DNA of 64,000 bases, from NCBI RefSeq assembly GCF_022539315.1, contig NC_066326.1:13594601-13658600 (forward strand), in the 5' to 3' direction. The DNA is from Serinus canaria. Its lineage: Eukaryota > Chordata > Aves > Passeriformes > Fringillidae. Shown here piece by piece: positions 1-16,800 of this stretch. The notes beneath the pieces were generated by a model. It had not been told where the DNA came from, did no database searches, and worked only from the letters and a program-made list of their open reading frames with translations. The position numbers and the translations under genes are program-made. Position 1 is the first letter of the stretch, and each line of letters starts with the position of its first letter.

Positions 1-2381
<2,381 letters not shown>

Positions 2382-5300
2382 TCAGGACTAAGGAAATAGC
2401 TTCATGGCAGTTTATTTCACAGGTTTTAATTGCATAACACTTAATTATAACTGTACTGACAAGGTTATAATTATATAATTGCACACGGTTTTCTTGTTTT
2501 AACATTCTGTGAGAGGAAAAAAAAGCTGTTTCTGCAAACATTTAAGCATATTGTACCTTTGCTTAAGCAAAGAGTGCCATCCAGGTCAATAGGATTCTCT
2601 GCACTCATTTAACCAGAAAATGCTGTAGAACAGAGCCCTGGAAATATCCTTGAAGGGTAAGCAGTGGTATACTTCCTTTCACTATTAAAAAAGTTTTAAT
2701 TGTTTAATATTTAATTTTACACTGTCTTGCAACTTTTTAATCTTGATATGGAAGCTTGCATTGACTTATTTTCCTTTCCACATCACCAGATTTCTTTAAA
2801 ATACCCTATTATGTTTGAAGAAATTTTAAGGTATTGTACCACCGCCTTGCATCACTGAAGCTACAACATCAGATTTAATAGTTTTTCTAAATGCTATTAG
2901 TTTCTGCATTTTACCAAATTTTTTTATTTCAGAGCTATATACTGAATATCTTTTCTGACCTAACTAGATACTCTAGAAAGAAGAAACCACCAAAAATATT
3001 ATTAGCACTCTTGACTTGGTAAATTGAAGAAGTCACCACAATCAAAACAGAACAGTTAACAACTGTTCTTGTTACCTTCAGACATGATCATTTCATTATT
3101 TTCTATAACACTTTGTTTAGTTATCTGTTGCTACTCAAATATTACAGCCAGGAACAAAATGCACAAAGAGTATGATTCATTTTTTGAACTTGTTCAGGAA
3201 CACATGATGTTGCTCATTTATCACATACAAGGTTAATTATATGACTGTAACTGCTCAGTCAGGATTACCATCTTGTACTATCATTACTCAAATGGAACAC
3301 CAACATTACACACAAAAATACATTATCCTTATTTGTTACACAAAAAAATGCACATTCCTTATTTGTCACACAGCTTGGCACTGTCATACACAACCAAAGG
3401 AAAAACCAAACCTTAATCATTTGCAACTTATACAAAAATCTTGATATTCTTATGTGCAAATCTTTAATTTGGGCAGCTAGATTTCTTTTCCTGCCAAAGA
3501 GGCCATTTAGGGTGGTTATGCATAGGATGTGGTATTTCCATTTATAAATCTGACCCTGGAGATTTAATGAAGGCACAGGCTGCTCAATAAACTCCTCCCC
3601 AGGCCTCTACCTGCAGCAAGCAGCACCCTGGGATCAATCACTGGGGCAGGTCAGGCACTCACTGCAAAGCAAGGATTCCTGGATCTCCTCTCCTGCTCAG
3701 CTCAGTCCTGCCCCCCTGCCTTTTCCCCTCTCTTCTGAGTACATTTCATGAACACTGTGGAGCTCCATCCAAGGCTCCTCAGCTGCTTTCCATTTTGGGT
3801 GAGATCTTCCAGCCCAGTGGAACCTCCAGTGAGACCTCCTTCTCCTCAAACTTCCTAATTCTTCTTTCAAAATTGTCCCTCCCACTTACCCATGGATTTA
3901 TCACCCATCAGCCAGGACAGTTGCCAGATAACAAGAGTGAAGTGGCCTCACACAAGAAATGTCAAGGTCTTGTGCACCAAAATCCATCAGATCTCTTTGG
4001 CTAGAGAGCACCAGTGTGGTTGTAATAATATGAGTTATCAGCATTCCTGAGAAACACACTCAGAAATGCTTAAATACAACAAATCCTACCACATCCACAT
4101 TCCACAATAACAGCTATTTCTGTCTCCCTCCACACAACTAAATTTGCAGCTTAGTTATAGGAAGATAAATAATGTAGGAAAACATAAGGAAGACAAAAAT
4201 ATTACAGTTGTCGTTTGCCATGGGCAAAATATATACCAAAATCATAGTAGTAAAAGAAAAAGGGAGACAAAATTTCTATGTTTCATATATGCCAAATTTC
4301 AATAGCTTCTTTACTTAAAAGGAACACAGGATCCAGGGCTGGATGGGACATTCTGAGCCAAAATAACCTTGTGGGTCCCTAAGTCCAGAGTTTTATAGGC
4401 AACCATGTAATTGAACTCCATCCATTAAAGTACCAGATCCATCCTAAAAACCAGTTTTGCTCTTCACTGCTCCCCTTCAAAAATATCCCAATGCTCTTCT
4501 GCTCTCTGGGCTAAGCACCAGTCCCAGTGCTCAAGTTACACAACCTTGTTCATGTCACACAGCCCTGCAGCTCATTTTCATGGGCCAGTTCAAACCTGAA
4601 CAACTCTGCCCTATCATTTCCCATCCATCCTTCAAGAATAGTATTGGTCTCAATCCTGTTTATCTCATCTCTTATGGAAGCAGGAGATTTTACTATTTCC
4701 AGAACAGTATTGCAAACATTCCATTAGAGCCATGTGGAATGTAGGACAATCTCATTTTTAAACCCTCCAGTGGGCTCAAGGTAAGTGTGTGTTACTTCAC
4801 AGATGGACCATAAGAAACCTTGAGAGCTGCACCAAGAGAAATCTCAGCAAGGAAAACTGGGAAGTGCTGCACCTTGGGTTAAATAATCCCACACCAATAT
4901 GGGCTGAGAAAGGACCTGGAAGTCACACATCAATTTAAATGTGTACTCATTTAAATCAGACAAACTCCATATCTTCACTGTTTCATTTTCCCTCCCTTTC
5001 ATGCTCTCACACACTCTATTTATTTCTTTCTTTTTAAAGCACAGCCTGTGTCTTCCACAGAGGCCAGATGAATGGCTTGGCCCCAAAGTTAACTCTCAAA
5101 GTACAGGCTGTGCTTTCTCCACAGACTGCTTGGCTCTTTAATAAGTAGGCAGCCAACAGATGCTCTCACATAAACTGCAGAGTTTACAACCTGCTCATCC
5201 TAGGGAAGGACTTGGATAATTTCTTGCTGGTTACTATGGACCATCAATTTTTGCCTCTGCAACCCTGATACATCTGTAGGCCACACATCCTCTTGTACAT

Positions 5301-6146
5301 TCAGAGCTTAGCAACCACTACTCAAGAGTAAATAACATTCAATTTTCAGTACTCATGAAAGAGATGTAGAGGCAGGATTGGTTTGGGAAAATAAAACTAA
5401 AAAAGTAAGATATAAATTCAAAATACAGATTTAAGATAGCAATTTTAGCAGGATATTATGCAACACATTTATCTGGTCTCTTTTCTCCACAGTGGTAAAA
5501 TCATATTTCATTCAAATTTTTTGATATCTTTAAATGAATACTTAACTTCATTCAAAATGTCAGTAGGTACACTAAAAAAGTAGACAGCTAAACAAAATAA
5601 TAAGGAAATACCTAAGAGTATGTATTGAGTGCTTGCAAAAGAAAATCTCTATTAAAGGAAACCAAGAAGGTGGTTTTGGTTCTAAAAAACTGCTGAGCTG
5701 CTGAGATTACTGCAGAATTTGCACATAATTTCTAATATCTATTATTGCATTTAGGTTTTACACTGCATCATAAAATTAGCAGAAAACAGTGAAGCTGCAA
5801 ACCTCAAGAAGATATGAAGCACAACAATATGTCTGTGTTCTGAAGGATCTAATCCTGAGGCTGTATAGATTAATAGTTGTTTGTTCACTGATTTGATAAA
5901 GCTGGGTCATCTCTCCTCACAGGCAGCTGATTCCAGCAAGGCTGTCTGACACTTTGGTTAAAGCTGCTCGAAATCTTCAAGGCTCAGCAATCTTTTTCTG
6001 AATGTATGATGCAACAGGACTGATAAGATAAACTGCCTTTCTCATGGAATCCATGGGGTTTGCCTTTGGTATTGATCATGGTGCACAAAACAAAGGCCAC
6101 TCTTACCCTATGAGATTAGGTGCAACCATCAGATCCTTATTTTCTC

Positions 6147-6210
6147 AAAAAAAAAAAAAAAAAAAAAAGGGAAAAAAAGGAAAAAAAAAAGGAAAAAAAA
6201 GGGAAAAAAA
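6147..6210 (+). repeat. A-rich simple repeat (A22 then GGGA7GGA10GGA8GGGA7)
   Basis: A run of 22 A is followed by A blocks separated by GG or GGG, all purine. It looks like an expanded and interrupted poly(A). Confidence 0.9.
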
Positions 6211-9200
6211 GCAAGCATTTGCTTTCTTATTTTAAGTAAATCAGCTTAGCAGAAACCCTGTTGCTCAGGAAATCTTTTTTCCCCCACCCTAGCCAGATGG
6301 TGTACATTAGTCATCATTTATTATCTTCATATTTTCAAAATCTCTGAAAGAAATATGCAAAGCTACTGCTACATGTCAGAAGGTGACACACCAAAATTCT
6401 GCATTTACGTTAAGATGTTTCACAAGATAACTGCTTCAAAATAGGAAGTCATTAATTTGCAAAACCTTAATCTATTATGCTAGGTAATTAAGTCTTACTA
6501 TATTACAATTTCTATTCCCTTAGCATCAGAGATGGAAACTATTTCTTAACTGAAGGAATGTATTTTTGCATCCAGACTAACAACCATGCATCAGAGTAAA
6601 AACTGCTTAGCAGATAAAGTGACTCAAGTTAAGCAAATTAAGCAGACTGATCAACTTTCTGAAGCTTAGACACAACACAAAATACTTTGACATTATTGAC
6701 TTAGGGATCAAAAACAAAACAAAAAAAAAAAGAAATCACATGCTGTTTAATAAGTTGTGTGACTGATGTTTGGACAACACATACAAAGCCATTTATCTTT
6801 TTGTCAATCAGCCATTTTTTTAGTTCTGGCACTGGGAAAACACTCTGTCTACAGGACAGGAGAGTAACTTGAGTTGTGAATTTTAAAATATAATGGTTTG
6901 ATTTTTCACTTTGTATACCATTATTCCTCTGAAAATCATCTGTGACATGCAGCATAGTAACAATTAACAATAGGAAAGTAAACCTATTTATTCCCATATA
7001 TGAAAAATGTTATAGCAGTTTTCCAATACAAAAAATGAAACACAAATGGAATCCATACACCTGGCAAAAAGAAATCTATACACTTGCCTTTAATTCCTCA
7101 GCTTTAAAAGCAGAAACAAAGTAATGAACTATCAAGATTAGACATGGAAATTGCTCTCTATTCATTAGAAGAATTGGAATTATCACTCAACAATTTGGAT
7201 AACTATCAGATTAACTGTGCCTTTAGACACATAAAAAACAAGGAGGGAGAGTTTGAAAAACTTATTTTAAGGATTCTTGTCCTGATGAATCCAAATAAAC
7301 CATGTTTCACCATCCTCATCAGTCCTGACCCACTGGAGGGAATACAAGCACTGCTCTCTGCGTTGTCAGATGTCTGCATTACTGTCTCTGTAAGTGCAGA
7401 TTTGCTCTGCAGCAACTTTAGAAAATATCATTATGTACACAAAATTGTACTCCTCTAATACAGGCCTGGGCAACAGACCTTGTTTCCGTACTTCAAGAGC
7501 ACATTTCATGTACATGAGATCTTTTATGGCTGAATACATTGAATACATGTAAAATGTATTGGGCAGGAATTTGGCATCAGGCCCAGAAACATCTCCTGTC
7601 TTTTGAGGGGCTTTACAGGACTCCATCACATTACTGCAGATCCAGATGCTCTGGCATTTCAGGCTGGTGCATTTCATGGCAAGGCTGACACTTGAAAGTC
7701 AACACCAAGTACAAACTCCATAATTAGGAGTAGAAATAAGTGGGAGTTACACAGCAAGAACGTTCTTACACCAGTTCAATATTAAATGAACAGGATTTCA
7801 CATTCCTAGTACCACTGCCAAGCAACAAATCTCACTCAACATTTTGACTGTCTTCAAAGAGAACACAGAATCCTTTCATCTTTTTTGAACTGAGGATTCA
7901 CCATCCCATGGTCTGGTCACAATTAGCAGCAGTGGCACCCTCCAGATCTCGAGCAGGCATCTGTGTTTGCAGGAACAGAACTTGCAATAAGAACATCTCA
8001 GACTCTGAGCACAGCAAAGGAACAAAATGGATGTGCAAGCTATACACTGAGGTGCAATTAAAATTAACTACAATTAAGTTTCTTGAAGTCCCTTTTTATC
8101 AATGTAGTCTGCAGGAGCATTTGAATAACTTACAGCACTGAAATAGCACCTCAACCTTCAAAGACAGTTTTAGTTTTACTTTCATCTGACAGGTTCTGGA
8201 AGCCAGAGGTAGAGGAATAAGCTGAGCATATTTAACACTGATTACTTTTTTCATTATTTCCTGCAAGCACTTCCTCTAAATGCACTGTAGACCTGCATTT
8301 CATCTTTGAGTGGGATTGCTTCTCATATGTATTTTGCACTTTATGTTGTAACACAATAATGGAGATGTAAACACCTCAGTTCTGTAAATGACCATTTGTA
8401 CACAGAGAAAAATGTTGCATCCAGATTGGAATTTTTCACACAGACACAGGCTTCTGTGTGGAGCCACATTGGTTTTATTCATGTAAAAGTTCAATTTAGT
8501 ACATGTTAAGTGTTTTCAGTCCATAAATATTAAAGAAATCCAACCCCTTTGTGTTTTTTCCTCCTTTATATTTAGTCAGAGCTCTGCTCTGGGACAGGTA
8601 ATGCTGAGCTTTGCTGAGCAACAGCTGGGGAAAACAACAGACATCCACTCTGTATGTACATAATTACTAAATCCACTATTGGCACTGCCTTGCACACCCT
8701 CACAGGGCACAGACAACCCTTCTGCTTCCTATTGCTGTGAAGACATTAGACAAATGGTGAGGGCTTGAAAATTTGATCATAAATAACCAAAAGCAAAACT
8801 GAACTCCTGCAAATTGACCATCTACTAAAAAATTACCAAGAAAGGACCCACAAACAAACCAATCACTTGGCAATGACTGCATTCCTGCAAGGTGTGGAAG
8901 GCAGGAGGTAGAAATGCCAGCAGGCAGAAACGTGGGAGATTCAGTCCTAAAACCACTTGAAGATTGAGCACAGTATTCCAAAGAATTGCACAAATCAAAG
9001 CTGGCCAACTAAGCAACAAAGAATACACCTGGAATAAAATCCAATTTACTTGGGTGTCTTTCTGCCCCCATCTAACTGATGATATTCAGGAAAAAAAGGC
9101 CAGCACAATAGGAGAATATTTGTGTAGACTGGCAGGTGGTCTCATCATTTTCCTTACATAGTTGAATAGAATCAGGGTCAAGTAGTGAATTAAACCTACA

Positions 9201-10459
9201 TCTAGTCATAAAACAGCACTAATGTTAAATATATGTTGATACCTACTATCAAATGTGTTTATTTATAAGACGCCAGGTTTTGGCCAGAAACCAGCTTATG
9301 AGAATATCAGCAGGTCTCAGATACCTTAGTGAACATATTCAAATTCTGAACATTTAGAAATCAAGAGAATTTTGTAATCCTTATAAATTCATTCTCACCA
9401 TGCAGAAACCCACAAGTAGAAAACAGGCAGGAGCATTAAATCCTCTATTGAACTTAGTGCAAGGTAGGTTAAAAAAAAAAAACAAAACAACTCCAAAAGC
9501 TACAAAAAATTATTTTTCCTTAAAAGAGAAAAACTACAGACCAAAATCTCACCAATCACATCAAACTGTAATTATTTTGGCATTTCATTACGAAACAGAG
9601 GAAAAAGAAAGATCTGCTTTAAAAAGACTACGGTGTGAGGTCTTCCTGTATGTTTTTGCAAATGCTACTTCAATTATGTGTTTCTTAAAATGCTGCCAGA
9701 AAAACTTTCAGCTGTCACAAAAACTTGACTACCCCAGTGATGCTGCAATAGCCTGAATTTAAACCTACCCACAAACAATGTCCATTTTTTTCCCTGGTTT
9801 TCCAACCCATGTAATTCCTTCTTTGACCAACACAACCCTGAAATGCCCAGGAGTGGCTCTCACACCAGTCCTGGTCACTCAGCATTCTTGTAGGTGAGCT
9901 TGCCAAAGCAAGAGTCTGTCCCAACAGACAGACAGTTCCAAGTGGCTCTGACAGAATGTGGCATCCCAAGTGAAAAGAAAGGGAGAAGACCAAACAGGTA
10001 ACATTTTTTGTGTGCTACTTATTCTTTCACAGCTCTGTAATGATCCAGTGCTGTGTTTTAGAAATGTCAAGGACTTTCTGTAAAAAAAAATTTAAAAACC
10101 AAACAGTAAAACAATATGGAGAACAGATGGGGTCTGTAGTTCTGTTCTGCACCAGTAGTGCCAGCCAGGAAACAGAACAATGACATTCCTTGAGTAGGTG
10201 TTTCTTCCCTTGATTTATTCATCTGCTTGCAAATCTAATTTCCACTTTCATTACAACAGAACTGGACAAAACAGAATAATTTCATCACAATGCTTTACTC
10301 ATTAATCTGCCAGATGCATGACTCCATCAGCTCTTTGCTTTTGTCAGTTTAAGAACTACAGAATGATTTGTTAAGAACATACCCAACAAGACGTTTGTTT
10401 TCCTAAATACCTTTAGTAGGGTAAAAACTTGCATTAGGTAAGGCTTAATAATTTCATTT

Positions 10460-10530
10460 GGTGGGGTTTGGTTTGAGTCTGTTTCATTTGTTTGGTTTTG
10501 TGGGGTTTCTTTGTTGGTTGGTTTTTATTA
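10460..10530 (+). repeat. GT-rich low-complexity tract
   Basis: About 70 bases made almost only of G and T (GGTGGGGTTTGGTTTGAGTC, later TTTGTTTGGTTTTGTGGGG). Similar but shorter tracts lie at 15264-15310 and 16021-16042, and an AC-rich counterpart at 30917-30970. Confidence 0.7.
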
Positions 10531-13312
10531 CAGTGGAATGGTTTAACAGACACCCACCAATAAGGTTTTCAAAAACTCAAACACACCACACTACCCCATG
10601 TCCTGGTGTGACCTTGAGGTGAACAAAAAGGGAGGACATGGTTAGGCCTGGCACTTGATTGGAATTTTTCTGATCACCCTTCTCAAGTTTGAAACAGAAG
10701 AGCCCCAGACCAGTGGTCAATCTGTGAGCTATGTCCTACCCTTGTGGTCAACTATTGTCCATGGAAACCAGCAGCTTCAAGAACATTTCATTCAAACCTC
10801 TGATTTTAGAGTGGTCACCTTCCACGACCAGGACTGGGTATCTGTATCAGGACTGGCTACAGAATTAAAATATTATTTCAAAAAACTTCAAGGGCTTGAG
10901 AAAGTACTAAAGGATGTAAATCCCTTCCATTGGTATAATAATGTCAAGAAATTATCTTCAGAGAAATCTGTATTTAGTTCTGACTCCTTCTTAATAGAGC
11001 CTAACATCAGCTCAGCACTAGCATTTCATACAGAAGACACTGAATGCAATACATGATGTGGAAATGATGATTCCATACTGAGAGGAAGGTATGATTGCTA
11101 AATAAGTTCCAGTGTGAAATATCTAATGCCTTTCTGAGATCTACATGCTGCTCACTCTATTACCTCTTCACAATTCTTCTCTTTTAGAAAGAATTTCTTA
11201 ACTCCTTAGATAGACTTTGATTTACTCTAGATATTTGTTAACAGGTAAAACAAAGTACTGCACTAAAAGTCACTCCAACAAATCTAGAAAGATTGCATTA
11301 TTTATGAGCACACAACCTGCCAGAGCACTAGAAGCCATAAACTACAGAAATGTCAACAGCAATGTTGCTGATGAAATACATTTTGAACTAAAAAAGAAGA
11401 CAGGATAGAATATTCCTGGTAGATGCTGCCCAGAACAACAATGTGGGGAACCAAAAAAAAATGCATTTATCCAAACTGACAGGAGAATGGTCTGCAGTAG
11501 CCATGAAAATGTTAAAACACAACTTTATCCTTGGGTGTCTCAGTAGCTGAACAAGTTGTCCTTTGCAGTTTTCTTCTCCTGTGGTAGCTTTTGAACCAAA
11601 TACTTGAGGTATCTCTTTAATAAAAATTTTATTTCATAGTCAAAAATCAAATATCACACTAATAAAAGACTTTGTTTTGAAAGAATATCTCATAGTAAAT
11701 TCCAGATATGTGAAATGTAACATGGCTGTAGAAATTGGTATTTCTCTGCAGCAATAAAATGCAGGAAGATTCCCATTCTGTGTATCCACTAAGTACTTGG
11801 ATAATTATGAAAGAAAGCCCTCTAAGTTCTTCCATCTTGAACACAAGGCTAAATGAACATAGAAACATTTTCATCACACATCTGAGGATTAGATTGCTCT
11901 GGCTGTTCCATAAAAACAAAGAAAATGATGATCTGTAGAGAAAATCCAAGGGAAATGAACTCTTTTTCTACGACAGGGTTCAACAGAAGCCCTTTGCTCC
12001 ACTGCAAACACAGAGCTCTTGGACAAGAAATATTAAAAGGTGGAATGGTTCTGTATAAATACAGAGGAGTTGCAAGAAAAATTCAAAAAACAGCAAAGCT
12101 AAAACAACAATTTGTATGCAGTCTACAAACAGGTCCCATGGTATACCAGCTTTAATTTCAGCAGTGCTTGGGTGCAACACTGATCCACTCTTAGGAAAAT
12201 TCATTAAAAATTCAAGCATTTAGCTGGTTTCTACTAATAGCACCACCATGAAGCTTTTCTGTTTTCTTCATTATAACCATGGTAGAAAAGCATTCAAAGT
12301 AACCCTAAACCTACCAATACTGAAATAAAGAAAACCATGGAATACTACTGACATCCACTGCTAAGGTATCAGGAAAACTTGCTGCAGTAGAAACAACTCA
12401 AATACCTGAATAAAGCTGAAAACACTTTTGTTCCTTTCCTCTGATCTGCAGATCAAACCTTAGTGATAAAAATCTTCAACTCGTGATAGAAAGTAAAATA
12501 TGAGTCTGCCTGCCCTAAAGCCACATTTCTTGTTTCTTTATGGATGAATCAGTTTTTCCTCTATCTTGTGGAATGTAGCCAACATAATTTAGGGTCCCTC
12601 CAGTGCCTGCTACAATTATAATTCCAGATTCTGCAAATGCTTCTAAGTGCATCTTTGTGATCTCTAAGTTACAATGCAAAATCATTTTCTTCCTTTCATT
12701 CCCATACCATTTGGCATCCCAGGAGATGTATTTAGGTTCTGAATGTCTTATTTCATTTTCCACTTCTCCACACAGAGCACTTGATCAAGAAGATTATTTT
12801 ATTATTATTCCCATCTGAACTGCATCTAAGCCTGTTTTAATTTATTCCCCTATCTGGAATATCAGTTTTGATTTCCAGAGAACTCACTGTCCACAACAAT
12901 ATATTCCTAAGTGCTCTGTCACTGCTTCAAGTTTGCTTCTGTTATGACTGTAAGACAGTTTGAGTACACCAACACTTGCTTTTCTTCCACCTATAAAACT
13001 GCTTTCCAGCTGACATAGAATGCCATAGTCCCTATGATTTTTCACCCATCTATTCAGTGGAACAGCCCCTAAAGCACATGGACAAACATTGTTCTTCAAA
13101 GTAATTACATGAAACAAGTGCCATTGCCTCCCTTTTGGAAAAATTAGGCCTTCTGTCCTAAAGAACCAAAGTCTCTACTATCCCCAAATAGGCAAGAAAA
13201 AAAAAAAACGTTATTTTGATCAGATAAAAATGCCAGAGACCAAGAGCCAAAAATATTTTTTTTTCTCTTTCAGTTATATGCACAGAATTTAAAAACCATG
13301 CATTTACTGGAG

Positions 13313-13808
13313 GTCACGGAATTATCAAGGTTGGAAGAGATCTTTAAATATTTGAACCAGATCACCTGGTTCAAATATCAACCCACCACCACCACCATCA
13401 CCCCTGGACCAAATCCCCAAGTGCCACATCCAGATGTCTCTTGAACACTTCAAGAGATGGTGATTCCACCACCTCCCTGAGCAGCCTCTTCCAAAGCCTA
13501 ACCACTCTTTCAGTGATTTTTTTTTCCCCCTATTATTTAATGTGACCCTTTCCTGACACAATTAAATGGCCATTGCATCTTGTCCTTTCTGTTAAGATCT
13601 GGTAGAGGACAACAATCTCTTCTAAGGGAGTTGTAGAGAGTGGCAAGGACCCCTGAGCCTCCTTTCCTCCAGACTAAACAACCTCAGCTGCTCCTTGTAC
13701 AACTTTCTAGACCCTTCCCAGCTTCACTGCCCTTTCTCTGGACACACTCCAGTGCCCCAATCTCCTTTTGAAATGAGGGGGCCAAAACTGGACACAGGAT
13801 TCAAGGTA
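13313..13808 (-). mobile_element. CR1 LINE fragment, about 500 bp, 3' part
   Basis: On the plus strand the block opens with an antisense CR1 3' end (AATTATCAAGGTTGGAAGAG). It continues with the typical antisense text: GATTCCACCACCTCCCTGAG followed by CAGCC, then GTTGTAGAGAG, CCTCCAGACTAAACAACCTC, TTCTCTGGACACACTCCAGT, and ends at about GGGGCCAAAACTGGACACAG. CR1 is the dominant LINE of bird genomes and is normally 5'-truncated, which fits this partial copy. Its sense strand is the minus strand, the same as CACNA1D. Divergence from the family pattern is considerable, suggesting an old copy. A 31-bp hairpin sits near its 3' end (listed separately). Confidence 0.85.
13348..13378. repeat. Perfect 13-bp inverted repeat with 5-base loop
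   Basis: ATATTTGAACCAG (13348-13360), loop ATCAC, then CTGGTTCAAATAT (13366-13378). The arms are exact reverse complements. It lies near the 3' end of the CR1 fragment, where the family normally reads through to a short non-palindromic sequence. Confidence 0.85.
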
Positions 13809-16800
13809 ATTTGATTGCCTAAGTAAAGATATTTCACAGCCAGAAGAGCTGAACTGAAAATTCTATTAGTCTCCCACTGTTTCAGTGATTTGAAGACAGC
13901 TCTAAAAATTATTTGATTCTACTTCAGTGAGTGTAACTAAAATACAAATCCTTGTACCTTAACGGCCTGGGAGCTGATGACATATGGGAGCCAGTTTATA
14001 CTGCATATGGGTTTTTAAAATGACCACTGAAACACAAGTATTTTCACAACCCACTACCACACATTGAATGGCCAGTGAAAATATTGGAAAAATGAAGGTC
14101 TGAAAATTAATCCTTAACACGGGACGAGGACTAATAGGAATTTACACTCCACAGGTTTAATTCAGAATCACTTTGGAGTCAGCAACCACCGTTTTTTGTT
14201 TCCTTCTGTGAACTGACTCTTTTACATCACAAGTTTTCTACTCTGATTCCAACACCAGTGACTCAAATTTGAAAAGAGGGTCTTCATCTCTGCACAAAAA
14301 ATGCCCAATACTCTGCAAATAAAGTTCTCAAAGTGCAACAAAATGCTCTAATTAAGTATTTCCTTTGCTTAGTGCTATTTCTAATTTATGATTTGCCAAA
14401 GGCTCTGTTTCACTCGTGTTTCGATGGAATACTTAGCACAGCGTGAAATAGATGGCATCTCCTCTGTAGCAAAAGTGAAAGGTTGACTTCTGCCCTGGGC
14501 ATCTTTTATTTTTTGTGAAAGCTTAGAGGTAGAAACTGAAGCATGATAATTGAACCTTGAAGGAAAAAGTAGTGACATTATAAGAACTGCTTCTGTCAAG
14601 TGATAAATATCCTGTGATATATTTAACTTGTACTAATAAATTCGTAGTGTTAATAAAGATTAAAAGGTAGTTATGCCATATAAAATGGGACATGTTGGAC
14701 ATGCTGACAGATAGTAGGGCCCACTTACCATTCCAAGTAATGGGGCAGGTCACTATCAGATAAAAATAAAAAGGATAATTACCTAATCTTTTTTTAAAAA
14801 ATAATTCTGCATTTACATTTATTATACACGGCATATTTAAAAGGTGGTTTTCATATTCTCCAGCACCCAAGGCATAAACCTGAAAGTGCCATTGGAAATA
14901 ACAAATGATGTCATAGAAGTGTGTAAAACCTGAGGCAAGAATACATCACAGTCAGAACCCAATGGCTCTGCTCAAGTGACACACACATTTGCACTCAGGA
15001 GTTTTGCCTTTTTCTTATTTTGGTTAAAGCTACCACAGCAACATTCTCCTAGTGAGGTGTGTCAGAACTAATGTAGCTGAATGTAGTTCACTGTAATTGA
15101 AAGTAATTCATGCTGTCACATTTACTGTAACGAGAGGTCACATCTCCAGGGCCATAAATGTTGTTCACGTTAATCGTAACTGACACCTTCCTCCTCCTTC
15201 AGGGAAATTCAGCCATATTACATGGCTTAGTTCACATCCTTTTTAAGGATCTGAACTTCTTTATGTTTGGCTGGTTTTGTGGTTTGTTTTGGGTTTATTG
15301 GTTTTTTTAAGCTAAAAACAGGCAAAAACATCAGCAACAAATTCTGCCTGGTGATAGAGTCATCTCACAGAAAAGTACGTAACAATAATTATAATTACCC
15401 TGATCTCCAAAAATCCTACAGATTTGACCTGAAAAAAATTATGACCTGAAATTCAGCTATTTTGGAAACAAAAGCTGTTCTTAAATTATAAATACATATA
15501 AGCCATATTCTAAAAGAGTAAGTAAAATGCAACACTCTCCATAACGACCCTCTGGACTACATGCATTAATTTCTTCCTAATACTTACATATATTATGATT
15601 CAGGAATCATAAAGCCCCACAGTAAACCATGGACTTATTTTGAAACACTTCAATTCCATATGGACATGTCAGGGAATGAACTCCACTCTCAACATGACTG
15701 AATATTTCAAACCTGATAATTCAAGTAGGACACCATTTCCTTTATAAATATTAACCAGTTATCTGGGGGGGTTATGGCATGAAAGTCTAAATCTTTTGAT
15801 CCCTGTTGAACAAAGCTCCACACCTGAAGAAGGTCCTTCAAAGCACTGAATGCATGTGCACTCCATAATTAACAGTGTGCAGAAAGTGGAAACTTCTAAT
15901 CTGCATGCTTACTTTATCCTGAAGTATAGTTAAAAGATGAAAGATGCTGAAGAAGAAGTGCAATGTAAAAATTCACTGGCAAGAGTAGGATGTGTTTGTT
16001 AGGCAAACAATAATCTGAGTTGCTTTGGTTTGTTTTGGTTGGGTGACCAAGAATCTGGGTTTTCTCCTTGAAAAATTCAGTGGTATCTTAATTCCGAATT
16101 AAAAGCTCAGGGTTTAGGTTTTTTCTAACAGATCCTTATGGGAACACAAAATATAAATTTTCATTTACTCACAAGAACAACAGATAATATTAATGATAAA
16201 AATTTTCACTGAGGACTCTCAGAATTATGAATTAAAGAAGTGAAGAACATAAAAATAGGAGGACAGATTCTTTTCTATAATGGCTTGAATAATACTATTT
16301 TTTGAAAGGCAACTTAGTCTTAAAGTTACAATTATTTGAAATTGATCATAATGCCACAAGAAAAGCAGTTGTTTGATTTCCTTTGGTATAACTCAGTAAT
16401 AATGCTACTGAAACCAAATAAATTAGATGAGTTTACGAATTTTTGAAGAATCAAATGTTGAAAGACCCCAGACCCACTATAACAGAGCACAACTCCTCAG
16501 GCATAAATAAAATTGATTCTTTCAGAGACCAATTTTTCTGTTGACTGACAATGTCATTTAGTTTTGGTGAGGCATCCAGCAATTGTGCAATTTCCTACAG
16601 TGGCATTTGGTGAAGAGATACACAAAATATTGCTGTGAGCCCTGCAGTAAAAGTTTGCTGAATGACCTGAAACACTAAAACACATGACCTCACTGCAATA
16701 AAAAAGGTCATGTCATTCTTATTCTTCTTACCTATAATTAACATTTACTGTTGTCTTTTTAGCAACATCACTCAACATTTCTCAGAAATAATTCTAGGTT

